From: Henckelia pumila
Taxonomy: Eukaryota > Streptophyta > Magnoliopsida > Lamiales > Gesneriaceae
DNA length: 64,000 nucleotides
Assembly (NCBI RefSeq): GCF_033568475.1
Contig: NC_133121.1
Location: forward strand, 30,115,374 to 30,179,373
Direction of reading: 5' to 3'
Shown here: one piece after another, positions 1-10,514 of the stretch
Position numbering within the stretch: position 1 is the first letter of the stretch
Layout: the number at the start of each line of letters is the position of its first letter
Translations under genes and position numbers: made by a program
Notes under the pieces: generated by a model
Seen by the model: the letters and a program-made list of their open reading frames with translations, nothing else
Databases searched by the model: none
What the model was told of the DNA's origin: nothing

Positions 1-1076
1 AGCGACTCTCGATATACCAATGGTTGTTGATTCGATCGGGATATATGGATGAAGGGACCGTACTGTACGCTAACCAAAATCTACTGGTTCTTGTAGGCAC
101 TATCAGTGATACCTAGGGAATCATGGGGCGATGTTGCTAGGCGCTTTACCATGATTCGTTGGGCAAGTCGGAAAGTGTTGTTCCGAGTCACAAGGAGTTG
201 TGAGCCCACGGCTAGCTGTATCCCTGAACCATTGAGGGTCACACAGTGTAATGGAGTTTTAATCCCCGTTGAGATAGTTAAATTTAAAGAGTTAAATTTA
301 ATGAACTAAGGAGTTGGACTTCTTAAATAAGAGTAAGGGAGTAGGATTTCCTAAAATGACATAGGGATGGACATTTTTGGAAACCACTGAATTCGGATTC
401 AGGAAAATTTATTTTGACTTTAAAACGTGCAGAAATGGTTTCTGTGCACATTGGTGAAATCGTTTCATCAATCGGAGTCACGATGAATTTTATATTAATT
501 TCTGAACGAGTGGGCTTTGCTTGTCGGGCCCCAGCTTATGACTAATGGGCCCTAAGGTGTTAGTGGCCTGCATTATAAATAAGTTATTTCAGTACAGAAA
601 TTACACACAACAGGTCATAATTTTTGAGACAGAGCAAAAATCGAACCCTAGCCTCTCTCTCAACAAATCGGCCGAACCCTCCCCCTCTGCCCGAGAAATT
701 CCGGTCTGTGATTTTGAATCGCAGTAAGGAATAGCGAATCAGATTCGTGTATTCTCTTCGCAGAAAACTTCTGATAGATTTTCTAGTGCAATCTATCAGA
801 GGGATTAAACCTCTGTTCGTGGACCTGATTGAAGGCGTTCATCGGTTCCAGGGAGAGACAACAAGAGCAGAATTGTTCTGTTGGTGTCCATTAATCTCGT
901 TGCGAGATTTGAGGTAAAATTTATTTAATTGTTATTTAAATTTTACACACACACGTAATTCAATTGATGAACGGTTGATACCCATACCATGGAAACGTTC
1001 CATGAAAAATTTTTAAACTTCCGCTGCACCGGGTATCAATCGTAACTGGTCTGGGAACTCGCCAGTTTTTCCAACA
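1..1076 (+). repeat. Partial Copia LTR, right end
   Basis: Reverse-complement match to the LTRs of the complete Copia element at 2905-12369: position 1 pairs with about 3970, and the match continues to the conserved segment around 1020. The last 55 bp differ, but the LTR still ends in CCAACA at 1071-1076. It lies in the opposite orientation to the complete element. The next bases (AAAAC, 1077-1081) are a candidate target duplication and there is no primer binding site, so this is the 3' LTR of a plus-strand element extending left of the window, or a solo LTR. Divergence from the complete copy is a few percent by eye. Confidence 0.85.
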
Positions 1077-1081
1077 AAAAC

Positions 1082-2037
1082 ATGCAGTATGTGATTTCTT
1101 CTAGGACACTCGAATCAATCCTGATTCGAGTTAATCTTCCTATTTCATTCCAAGGTCATCTTATACCTCTTATTTGACGTTCCAAAACTTCAATCTGAAA
1201 ACAACAATTCCTCAATCAAATCCAAGTCAAGTTAAATCAATCGATAAAGAAGGACATCGATACTATACCGGCTCAACTCTTCCAAACTGATCAAGACTGC
1301 AAGGCTCGCAATTCCAAAGACTTCAAATCAATCTATCAGAAGAAGTCATAGTGATCAAAATCGATATCAAAACCCATACTAAGCTCGGTATAACTCAAAA
1401 CATCGAAACGATATCCAAAACTCAAATTGACGACATAACGGCTGTAAACTGACCAAACCCAGACATCAAAACAACAACTCAACAAACTCATTCCAATCCT
1501 CAAACATCAAACCCAATACAATATCAACACATCTCAAAAACAAGATTTTCGAAAATGACAAGAAAAATCATAACAATTCCGATCGTCGTTAGATCTTCGA
1601 ACCGTCTTAGATATACGATCACTGCTAACTCATAATCATCCTCTCCGAATATAAACAAATTCTGACAACATCGATAAATTCAAACTTCTCAGAATTAAGA
1701 TAAACTTACTTCCAAACGAAGCACTCGTCGCTGTGATCGTAGATATCAAGTCAGAAATCAATTCTATCGGACGGATCGAGCTCGAACTGAAATCACAAAA
1801 GCTTGGAATGCTATGAGGCATCTTCAATGGAGGGAAATCGAGTTGGAGGGGATGAAGAAGCAATGAGAAAGACTTAGTCAAAGTCCAATAATATAATAAA
1901 TCCCATATTTGCATTTCAGTCCCTAAAAATTCCAAAAACTGCAAATTAGACCCTGATCTCTAAAAAGTTGGCTCTTGAATTCTGAAATCACTGTTTATCT
2001 CAAATAACATCAATTAATATAAAAACGGGGCGTTACA
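1082..2037 (-). repeat. Old Tekay-type Gypsy LTR fragment
   Basis: Ends on the plus strand in GGGGCGTTACA, the reverse complement of the TGTAACGCCCC start seen in the LTRs of the Gypsy elements at 14582-23679 and 53045-60277. Interior segments around 1540-1620 align with 54570-54640 but are clearly diverged. Only about the first half of a 2-kb LTR is present; its other side is cut by the Copia LTR that ends at 1076. No coding capacity. Confidence 0.7.
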
Positions 2038-2895
2038 TTAGCGGAAGATACTGGTCGCATCTAAAGATAGCGGATGACTAGTTACGATCTTAGCAGAAGT
2101 GTCATCACTAAGATTTGCAGTTAGCATTGATGTTTCAGTCAGGGTTGGTATTTGGTAAGTATTCATGAGACTACAGTAATCTTGTGATATTCAGGTTAGA
2201 TATCAGAGAGATTGCGTTAATAGCCAATTAGTAGTTGTTACTACTCAGACAGCGATTGAGATCGTATAAGTTAGTTAAACAGTGAGTTCTCGGTAAACTC
2301 TGGTTTGATCTGACAAGAGTTTAGATGATCATGCAAAGTTGGTAAGATGTATCAGGATTTCGGAATATTGCATAGCCAACGACGTTTCTAACTTGTGGCA
2401 TGAAGGTGTCAAGATCCGGTATCAGTCGAGAAGCGTGATTAGTTCATGTTAGAGTAAGACTGATTTTGTGACTAGGAAATAAGGATTCTTATATCTACTT
2501 GTTGTGCATGGAAAATTTTGAGGAAATTGTCCGAAGATGATATTGTACCATTTGCAATGGACAGTGAATTTATGACGGTAGTCAGTGGTGTTTCACAAGT
2601 CCAGCGGGATTGCGGATGATAAGGCAATTGTCTAAAGGCAGAATTCAAAGTGAGCTTGGATTATTGACAATGCGTGTAAGGTTAGAACCGGTACGGAGTT
2701 CTAAGCCGACTTTAGAAGTCGTGAGGTGATTCAGTTAGGGTTATACCATAAAAGTTTTAGCGAGGTTTGGGCTATCGAAAGTTATTCGACAATATGTTTC
2801 AAATCAGAACGACCAGTGAATGTGATAAGATGGTTTATTTTACGTTCTCGGGATTTCCATAGATGTCGAGGATGAAATCTTTCAAGGGGGGAGAA
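2038..2895 (+). mobile_element. Decayed 3' internal tail of Gypsy element B
   Basis: No open reading frame remains, but the last 40 bp read as the typical end of a plant Gypsy internal region: a segment around 2862-2880 encoding the usual tail, then a purine-rich tract (AAGGGGGGAGAA, 2884-2895) directly before an LTR start TGTAGTGAC at 2896. It is therefore the 3' end of a plus-strand element whose 3' LTR follows. The left side is interrupted by the old Tekay-type LTR. Confidence 0.6.
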
Positions 2896-2899
2896 TGTA

Positions 2900-2904
2900 G
2901 TGAC
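2900..2904. repeat. Target site duplication GTGAC (left)
   Basis: Perfect match to 12370-12374 on the other side of the Copia element. Removing the element and one copy restores TGTAGTGACCC, the start of the Gypsy B LTR. Confidence 0.9.
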
Positions 2905-4759
2905 TATTGGAGTGCGCGGCGTTCAGATCAAACAAGATTGATACCCGGTGCAGCGGAAGTTTAAAATTTTTATTATATGGAACGATTCCATATTGGGTAT
3001 CAAATCTTTACGATTAAATTGTGTGTGTAAAAATTTAAATAACTATTATAAAATTTTTACCTTTAATCTCGAATCGAGATTCTGGACACCAACAGATTTC
3101 TCTGCTCTTGTTGTATCTCCCTGGAACCGATGGACGAACAGTTCTTCAATCAGGTCCACGAATAGAGATTTAATCCCTCTGATAGATTGCACTAGAAAAT
3201 CTATCAGAAGTTTTCTACGAAGAGAGTTAACGAATTTGATCCGTTAAACCAGACTGTAATTCAAAATCACAGGCTGGAATTTTTCTCGAGTAGAGAGAGG
3301 GAGAGGGGGCGGCCACTTTAAGAAAAATAGCTTAGGGTTTTCGAAAATTTTGTGCCTGTTGTGTGTAATTTCTGTACTGCAATAACTTATTTATAATGCA
3401 GGCCACTAACAGCTTAGGGCCCATTAGTCATAAGTTCAAGCCCGACAAGCAAAGCCCGCATGTTCAGAAATTAATATAAAATTCATCGTGACTCCGATTG
3501 ATAAACCGATTTCACCAATGTGCACAGAAACCATTTCTGCACCTTTTAAAGTCAAGATAAATTTTTCTGAATCCGAATTCAGTGATTTCCAAAAATGGCC
3601 ATCCCTATGTCATTTTAGGAAATCTTACTCCTCTACTCTTAAATAAGAAGTCCAACTTCTTCGTTCATTAAATTTAACTCTTTAAATTTAACTATCTCAA
3701 CGGGGATTAAAAATCCATTACACTGTGTGACCCTCAATGGTTCAGGGATACAGCTAGCCGTGGGCTCACAACTCCTTGTGACTCAGAACAACAATTTCCG
3801 ACTTGCCCATCGAATCATGGTATGAGCGCCTAGCAACATCGCCCCATGATTCCCTAGGTATCACTGATAGTGCCTACAAGAACCAGTAGATTTTGGTTAG
3901 CGTACAGTACGGTCCCTTCATCCATATATCCCGATCGAATCAACAACCATTGGTATATCGAGAGTCGCTCGAGATTCGATAACTATGCAATGCATCTTGA
4001 AGATCAAATAGTGACATCGCATGCGCTACTAAGAAACCATTTCTTAAATCACATCATGTACTCTGGCCAGAGATTCGTCACACTAATATCTCCTCAGATC
4101 GCATAGGATATCCACACTCGCAAGTATGTGGTGAATCTTTGACAACAAAGCATCGACTCCTATATGTGTTGTAACTGTACCCAATCCCGACACCTGATGA
4201 CCCCAATAGAGTCGGTAAACGAGTCAAAGCACAGTACTAGCATATAGAGTCTCAATGATGTTTCAAGTAATAAGGACTAATGGTGTACAACCAAAACCGC
4301 GGACTTTATCCACTCGATAAGTGATAACCACTTGGAAAGTCCGGATAGGGTAGTTCGATCATTCATCATATGAATATCCATTTGCATGCTTCGAACATCT
4401 CTATGTTCCTTATCAATGAAACGTGGTACTCCGCATCGCAAATGCTAGTCTCAAACTCGAGCGATCCTTATCCTTATTATCGGACGGCTCAATCGACTAG
4501 GAACAGTTTAGAATATACAGTGACTATAAGATGTGTTTCATGATAGACATCTCCATGTTCTACCACATCTTACATACACTATAGTATATTCAAGGTCTTT
4601 ATCAAAACAACAATAGTATATCACAATATAACAATATGAAGAAAGATAAAGTCATTGCCATTAATAAAAGTGTAAATTATATTAAACAAAAGATTGTTTA
4701 TACAAAGAGTCATCAAAGCCCTTAGCCACAAGTTGGCTCACTGGGCACCCACTCTTTCA
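2905..4759 (-). repeat. 3' LTR of the Copia element
   Basis: Left-hand copy on the plus strand. In element orientation it starts TGAAAGAGTGGG (4759 downward) and ends ...CACTCCAATA at 2905; the final TG/CA pair is mutated here (2906 is A, while the other LTR has G at 10516). It is 1855 bp, identical in length to the 5' LTR. Confidence 0.95.
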
Positions 4760-4770
4760 ATCTCCCACTT
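4760..4770 (-). other. Polypurine tract of the Copia element
   Basis: Minus strand reads AAGTGGGAGAT immediately upstream of the 3' LTR start TGAAAGAG. It lies just beyond the pol stop codon at 4774, the expected place for plus-strand DNA priming. Confidence 0.8.
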
Positions 4771-4773
4771 GCC

Positions 4774-7700
4774 CTATAGCCAACTAGTCATACTACGTAG
4801 ACCCATTGCTTCGCGATGTTTGTCAAATAATGGTCCTGGCAAGGGCTTAGTAAGTGGATCAGCGATATTGTCTGCAGAGGCCACTCTTTCGACAGTGATG
4901 TCTCCTCTTTCCACAATCTCCCGGATGATGTGGTATTTCCTCAGTACGTGTTTGGATCTTTGATGAGACCTTGGTTCCTTTGCCTGAGCAACGGCACCCG
5001 TGTTGTCACAGTACACCGGGACTGGACCAACAACTTCAGGAATGACACCCAACTCTTGGACGAAATTCCTCATCCAAACGGCCTCTTTAGCAGCAGCTGA
5101 TGCTGCAATGTATTCAGCTTCAGTGGTGGAATCCGTTGTGGTGTCCTGCTTGGAACTCTTCCAAGAGACAGCACCGCCATTGAGCATGAACCCAAATCCA
5201 GAGGTTGACTTCGAGTCATCCACGTCACTTTGGAAGCTAGAGTCGGTATAGCCTTCCAATTTTAGTTCTCTTCCTCCATATACCATGAACATATTCTTAG
5301 TCCTTCGTAAGTACTTAAGAATGTCCTTCACGGCTTTCCAATGCATTTGACCAGGATTAGCTTGATATCTGCTCGTGACACTCAGAGCAAATGCTACATC
5401 CGGTCTGGTAGATATCATCCCATACATGATACTACCTATGGCTGACGCATATGGTACATGTGTCATTTTCTCTATCTCTTCATCTATCTTGGGACACATA
5501 GACTTGGATAGAGAAACTCCATGACACATGGGTAGATGTCCTCTCTTGGACCCATCCATTGAAAACCGTTTCAATATGGTGTCGATGTAGGTTGATTGAG
5601 TGAGTCCTATCATTCTCTTAGATCTATCTCTATAGATCTGTATCCCAAGAATATAGGATGCCTCACCCAAATCCTTCATCGAAAATCTACCTGATAACCA
5701 TATCTTTGTTGACTGCAACATCCCTACATCATTTCCAATGAGTAGGATGTCATCAACATAAAGTACTAAGAATGTCACAGCATCCTTAACTACTTTCTTG
5801 TACACGCATGGTTCCTCCGGATTCTTGATGAAACCAAAATCTTTTATTGTTTCATCAAATTTTTGGTTCCAACTTCTTGATGCTTGTTTTAGACCATAAA
5901 TTGATCTCTGAAGCTTGCATACCTTATGCTCGCTTCCCATGGATGTGAACCCCTCAGGCTGCTTCATATAGATTTCTTTCTTAATGTCTCCATTAAGAAA
6001 AGCAGTCTTCACATCCATTTGCCATATCTCATAGTCATACCATGCTGCTATGGCAATAAGGATTCTTATGGACTTGAACATTGCAACTGGTGAAAAGGTT
6101 TCATCATAGTCAACTCCTTGTCTTTGAGTATAACCTTTTGCCACCAATCGCGCCTTGTAGGTCAATACCTTACCATCAGGCCCAAGCTTTCTCTTGTAGA
6201 TCCATTTACACCCTATTGGAACAATTCCATCGGGAGAATCTACTAAAGACCAAACTTGGTTTGTATGCATCGAATCTATTTCCGACTGCATAGCTTCAAG
6301 CCATAAATTTGAATCCACATCAGAAATTGCTTCCTTGAAGTTTCTTGGATCACATCCAACATCGGGTTCATCTTGATCCCCTTCAAGAAGAAGACCATAT
6401 CGAATAGGAGGTTTAGAAGTCCTCTCGGATCTCCTAGGTATAGGCGTGTCTATCAATGGTTCCTGAGGTGTAGGATCGTTATTTTGTATTTCGGGTTCTT
6501 CTCGAATTTCTTCGAGTTCCATCATCTCGCCTTTCTTATCCAATAAGAACTCCTTCTCCAAGAAGGTGGCATTCCTCGAAACAAACACCTTTGTTTCAGC
6601 AGGATAATAGAAATAATATCCGATTGAATTCTTCGGATACCCTACAAAATAACATAAGCTGGATCGACTATCCAACTTATCTCCCACTGTCCGCTTCACG
6701 TAAGCAGGACATCCCCAAATCCTCAAGTACGAATACTTAGGAGCTTTGCCATTCCATAACTCGTATGGTGTTTTGTTCACTGCTTTAGTGTGGACGTTGT
6801 TCAACAACAATACCGTCGTTTCAAGCGCATAGCCCCAAAACGAAGGTGGAAGCTCAGTGAAGCTCATCATGGATCGAACCATGTCCAACAAAGTTCGATT
6901 ACGACTCTCCGATACACCATTCAGCTGTGGTGTCATAGGAGGAGTCCACTGAGAGAGAATCCCATTCTCTTTCAAATAGTCCAAAAACTCGGTACTCAAG
7001 TATTCTCCACCTCGATCCGATCTAAGTGCTTTAATACTTTTACCTAGCTTGTTTTCTACTTCAGCCTTGAATTCTTTGAACTTTTCAAATGCTTCAGACT
7101 TATATTTCATTAAATATAAATACACATACCTTGAATAATCATCAGTAAAGGTAATGAAGTAGGTGTGGCCATATTGAGTCCCAACTCTAAATGGACCACA
7201 AACATCTGTATGGATCAAATCCAACAGATTTTGACTACGCTCAGGTTTCCCCTTAAAAGGAGATTTAGTCATTTTTCCTTTTAGGCAGGATTCACAAGTA
7301 GGTAGAGAGTTAATATCAGACATATCAAACATGCCCTCTCCCACTAGCTTGTTCATCCTCCTTGAGGAAATATGACCTAGCCTAGCGTGCCAAAGGTTTG
7401 CCGGGTTTTGGCTATCGATTTTCCTTTTGTTTGTTGTTGCCGGTTTATCAACATAATTTATTGGAACGTCTTTTAGTTTTAAGTTGTATAGATCGTTTTC
7501 AAGTTGTCCATTTCCAATCAAACATTCATTCTTGTAAATATTGCAAATCCCATTCACAAAATTGCAAGAATAACCATCTCTATCAAGCATAGAAACAGAA
7601 ATAATGTTTTTAATTAAATCCGGAACAAATAAAACATCTCTTAAAAGTAACTTAAAACCATTCTGCAAAATTAAATAAACATCTCCCACGGCTTTTGCTT

Positions 7701-8739
7701 CAACTCTGGAACCATTTCCGAGCCTCAGCTGGGTCTCACCCATCCTAAGCTTGCGACTTCTTGTCATCACCTGCAAATTATTGCAAATGTGAGATCCACA
7801 TCCGGTATCCAATACCCAAGAATTAGTATTAAGTGAAACATTTATTTCAATATAGAACATACCCTTCGCAGTTCGCAACTGCTCTAGATATTCCTTGCAG
7901 TTACGCTTCCAATGACCGGGCTTCTTGCAGTAATGACAAACATCCTTGGATTTTTCATTGTTTGAAGCCTTTGTCTTGTACTTCTTCTTGGGTTCGACTT
8001 TCTTGGGTGGGGCAGAACGTTTCTTGCCCTTTGTACTTGGCCCCTTTTTAGCAGAAGAAGAGGAGCCCACCAAGAAAGCCGGTTTATCCTTCTTTAATGT
8101 GGATTCATATGTCACAAGCATATTGACCATCTCTTCAAGGGTGGCCTCTATCTTGTTCATATTGAAATTTACCACAAAACTGTCAAACGAAGAAGGAAGA
8201 GACAGAAGTAGTAAATCCACGTTGAGTTCATGCTCCAACACCAAATCAAGGGTTGCCAACTTCTGTATGAGCCAAATCACTCGTACCCCATGATCACGGA
8301 CCGAAGTCCCTTCACGCATGCGACACGTCATTAGCTCCTTTACAGTAGAGAACCTTTCAGCCCTCGATTGAGCCCCAAAAAGTTCCTTGAGTTGAACGTG
8401 AATGTCAGCAGCATTCACGGTGTCTTCAAATCGCCTCTGGAGTTCATCAGACATCGAGGCTTGCATATAGCATTTGGTCTTGATATCATGGTCCCACCAT
8501 GTATCAAGCTTGGCTAACTCCTCTGGACTTACGTCAGCTGGTGCTTCCTTCGGAGGAGATTTTTCTAACACGTAGAGCATCTTCTCCGAAGTCAAGACAA
8601 TCTTCAACTTGCGGAACCATTCCGTATAGTTGGCGCCAGTCAACTTATTTTGTTCGAGGATCGAGAAAAGTGGATTACGCGAATTCATTGTATGAAATAC
8701 TGAAAAGAAACAGACAAATATCAGTGATTGTTTAAGCAA
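4774..8739 (-). CDS. Copia gag-pol polyprotein, intact
   Basis: An uninterrupted 1321-codon frame. The natural start is probably Met18 (8686-8688, MNSRNPLF); the first 17 residues are a hydrophobic extension read from the leader. Residues about 18-240 are Gag (UBN2-type). A zinc knuckle CX2CX4HX4C has C268, C271, H276 and C281. The protease motif is DTG at 311-313. An integrase zinc finger (H451, H455, C482, C485) is followed by the catalytic triad D512, D575 and E611 with D-35-E spacing. Reverse transcriptase has YVDD at 994-997. RNase H carries D1165, E1207 or E1209, and D1245. All key residues are present and the length is normal for the family, so the element looks autonomous. It would make the nucleocapsid and replication enzymes in one polyprotein. 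Confidence 0.96.
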   Translation of the reverse strand: MLKQSLIFVCFFSVFHTMNSRNPLFSILEQNKLTGANYTEWFRKLKIVLTSEKMLYVLEKSPPKEAPADVSPEELAKLDTWWDHDIKTKCYMQASMSDELQRRFEDTVNAADIHVQLKELFGAQSRAERFSTVKELMTCRMREGTSVRDHGVRVIWLIQKLATLDLVLEHELNVDLLLLSLPSSFDSFVVNFNMNKIEATLEEMVNMLVTYESTLKKDKPAFLVGSSSSAKKGPSTKGKKRSAPPKKVEPKKKYKTKASNNEKSKDVCHYCKKPGHWKRNCKEYLEQLRTAKGMFYIEINVSLNTNSWVLDTGCGSHICNNLQVMTRSRKLRMGETQLRLGNGSRVEAKAVGDVYLILQNGFKLLLRDVLFVPDLIKNIISVSMLDRDGYSCNFVNGICNIYKNECLIGNGQLENDLYNLKLKDVPINYVDKPATTNKRKIDSQNPANLWHARLGHISSRRMNKLVGEGMFDMSDINSLPTCESCLKGKMTKSPFKGKPERSQNLLDLIHTDVCGPFRVGTQYGHTYFITFTDDYSRYVYLYLMKYKSEAFEKFKEFKAEVENKLGKSIKALRSDRGGEYLSTEFLDYLKENGILSQWTPPMTPQLNGVSESRNRTLLDMVRSMMSFTELPPSFWGYALETTVLLLNNVHTKAVNKTPYELWNGKAPKYSYLRIWGCPAYVKRTVGDKLDSRSSLCYFVGYPKNSIGYYFYYPAETKVFVSRNATFLEKEFLLDKKGEMMELEEIREEPEIQNNDPTPQEPLIDTPIPRRSERTSKPPIRYGLLLEGDQDEPDVGCDPRNFKEAISDVDSNLWLEAMQSEIDSMHTNQVWSLVDSPDGIVPIGCKWIYKRKLGPDGKVLTYKARLVAKGYTQRQGVDYDETFSPVAMFKSIRILIAIAAWYDYEIWQMDVKTAFLNGDIKKEIYMKQPEGFTSMGSEHKVCKLQRSIYGLKQASRSWNQKFDETIKDFGFIKNPEEPCVYKKVVKDAVTFLVLYVDDILLIGNDVGMLQSTKIWLSGRFSMKDLGEASYILGIQIYRDRSKRMIGLTQSTYIDTILKRFSMDGSKRGHLPMCHGVSLSKSMCPKIDEEIEKMTHVPYASAIGSIMYGMISTRPDVAFALSVTSRYQANPGQMHWKAVKDILKYLRRTKNMFMVYGGRELKLEGYTDSSFQSDVDDSKSTSGFGFMLNGGAVSWKSSKQDTTTDSTTEAEYIAASAAAKEAVWMRNFVQELGVIPEVVGPVPVYCDNTGAVAQAKEPRSHQRSKHVLRKYHIIREIVERGDITVERVASADNIADPLTKPLPGPLFDKHREAMGLRSMTSWL

Positions 8740-8877
8740 TTTACTAAGACATAAAATAGGCGAAATTTATTTTATGAATCTCACTCCCACTATTTTAACG
8801 ATTTCACTACCCTCTAGTGAAAACGGAAAACTGTTTTCCTTAGTGAGAACATGGAGTCCAATTGACAAACTTATAGT

Positions 8878-9175
8878 CCCGAATAATATCAGCCAACCAT
8901 AATTTTCAAAAGGTAGAGCCCAATTGCTTCCAAAGCAACCTCCACGTTTTTACCTCATGTCCAATAAGGGCCCAATAATATGACGCCGATTATTGTGACA
9001 TGTCAAGATGACCCATCAATATTAAGTTGTGATGGACGGTCGCCATGTGGATCCCCCAATAATATGAGCCGATCCCATGGGAGTTCCACCCAACTTACAA
9101 CATGTGTCGATCCAATGTACAGCTTTCCGACGAACGGGCCCCCCAATAATATGAGCCGGACCGTATCCGCGGGTA
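8878..9175 (-). repeat. Four-copy degenerate tandem repeat in the Copia leader
   Basis: The motif CCCAATAATATGAGCC (with variants) recurs at 8878, 8971, 9055 and 9142, a spacing of 84-93 bp. The sequence between motifs is only loosely alike. No reading frame is conserved between copies. Confidence 0.6.
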
Positions 9176-10205
9176 GCATCTCATACATTGATCGTTGATG
9201 GAAGGTAGGAACATTTAAACAAATTTAAATTTCCTTTATTTATCTTGATATCAATTTTAAATCATATTTAAAATGAGGGATTTTTAATTAAAAATTTGTC
9301 TCATCATTTTTAAAATTTTGTATGCTTGTCGGATTCACACAATTTTGTCTAAAACATGCATACAACTATAATATCACATATTATATAGGATGATCGATTC
9401 CATTTCTAATCGACCCGTGGTTGCCAATCACGAGTCTTAGTCCAATCCTAGGTAATATGCAGTATGAAATGCAATCCTATTACATTTGCTTCCAATTTAC
9501 ATTTCTTCTGTCTTTATTGTCTGCTGGGCCCACCTCCATCTTCAAATCTTGATCTCCCACTAAATCTAATGTATTTACAATAAATAACAATGACAAGTAG
9601 GGGATACATTTTTAAGGGGTGGGAACGGGCCATAAACCAAGCCCACTTTTATTACATATGACATTCATATTGGGCCATAAACCAGGCCCATTAATAAAAC
9701 CAATAACAATAAAACAAATGTAAATTCCTAACATACACCTACAAAATTGGTCATGGCAATCGATCATCCTTATCCAATAACATTTAATTCAAAATTAATT
9801 TATTGGATAACATGCAATGGCAATTTAAATTTAAAAAGATAAAATCATATCTCATATATAAAATCTTATTTTACATATAAAATCATATTTTATCCTTTTA
9901 TCAAATAAAATCATATTTTATCTATAAAATCCAATTTTATACATAAAATCATATTTTACTCAATATATCCATAAGATCATATCTTATCATCAATTGTATC
10001 AAAAATTAATTAATTTCAAAATTCAATTAAAGGATAAAATATTAAAATTTTCCAAAAATTCAAATTTATCCAAAAATCAATTTTAAAATTTTCGGACTCG
10101 AACAATTCGATCCGACGCCTCGTGGACCAATCAAAACAATTTTCGATCGGACCAAAAATAGAATTTTAACATATTAAAATTTAATTTAAAAAATTAAAAA
10201 TAATT

Positions 10206-10397
10206 TTTCCCGCGGGCCGCCCGGGACGTTCCCGGGCCGGGCAGCCCGGCTGCCCCCAGGGCAGCGACGGGCAGCGCCGTGCGCCGCCCTGTGCAGCGCC
10301 CAGCGCTGCGCAGGGCAGCGCCGTGCGCTGCCCGGGGCAGCGACCATCGCTGCCCCTCCCGGGCAGCGATCCAATCGCTGCCCGGGTTTTTGCCCGG
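10206..10397 (-). repeat. GC-rich array of perfect short hairpins in the Copia leader
   Basis: About 190 bp of very GC-rich sequence in an AT-rich leader. At least five perfect stems built on GGGCAGCG can be paired by eye: 10239-10255 (7-bp stem, loop CCG), 10293-10309 (7 bp, loop CCA), 10313-10333 (8 bp, loop CCGTG), 10334-10356 (10 bp, loop CCA) and 10358-10386 (13 bp, loop CCA). The array ends about 100 bp from the primer binding site in the RNA. Confidence 0.8.
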
Positions 10398-10501
10398 AAA
10401 AAAAATATTTTTATTTTAAAATATTTATTTTGTTTCAAAAACCGAGGCCTAAAAAATTTTTGTACAATCGATTAATTTAATCGCTTGATCTGAGCAACCT
10501 G

Positions 10502-10513
10502 GCTCTGATACCA
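10502..10513 (-). other. Primer binding site, initiator tRNA-Met type
   Basis: Minus strand reads TGGTATCAGAGC, one base after the 5' LTR end ...CCAACA. This is complementary to the 3' end of plant initiator tRNA-Met, the usual primer for plant Copia elements. It also fixes the element orientation as minus. Confidence 0.92.
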
Positions 10514-10514
10514 C

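Larger units (their letters stand above)
8740..10514 (-). other. Untranslated leader of the Copia element
   Basis: A 1.77-kb AT-rich stretch between the 5' LTR and gag-pol with no supported gene. It contains a degenerate 84-93 bp tandem repeat (8878-9175), short repeats of ATAAAATCATATTTTATC type at about 9840-9990, and a very GC-rich hairpin array (10206-10397) next to the primer binding site. Packaging and dimerization signals normally lie in this part of an LTR retrotransposon; assigning them here is inference. Confidence 0.8.

Noticed and set aside
10181-10438. Ala/Gly/Pro-rich open frames over the GC-rich leader segment
   Set aside because: They arise from the GC-rich hairpins, overlap in several frames and have no start context or homologue.
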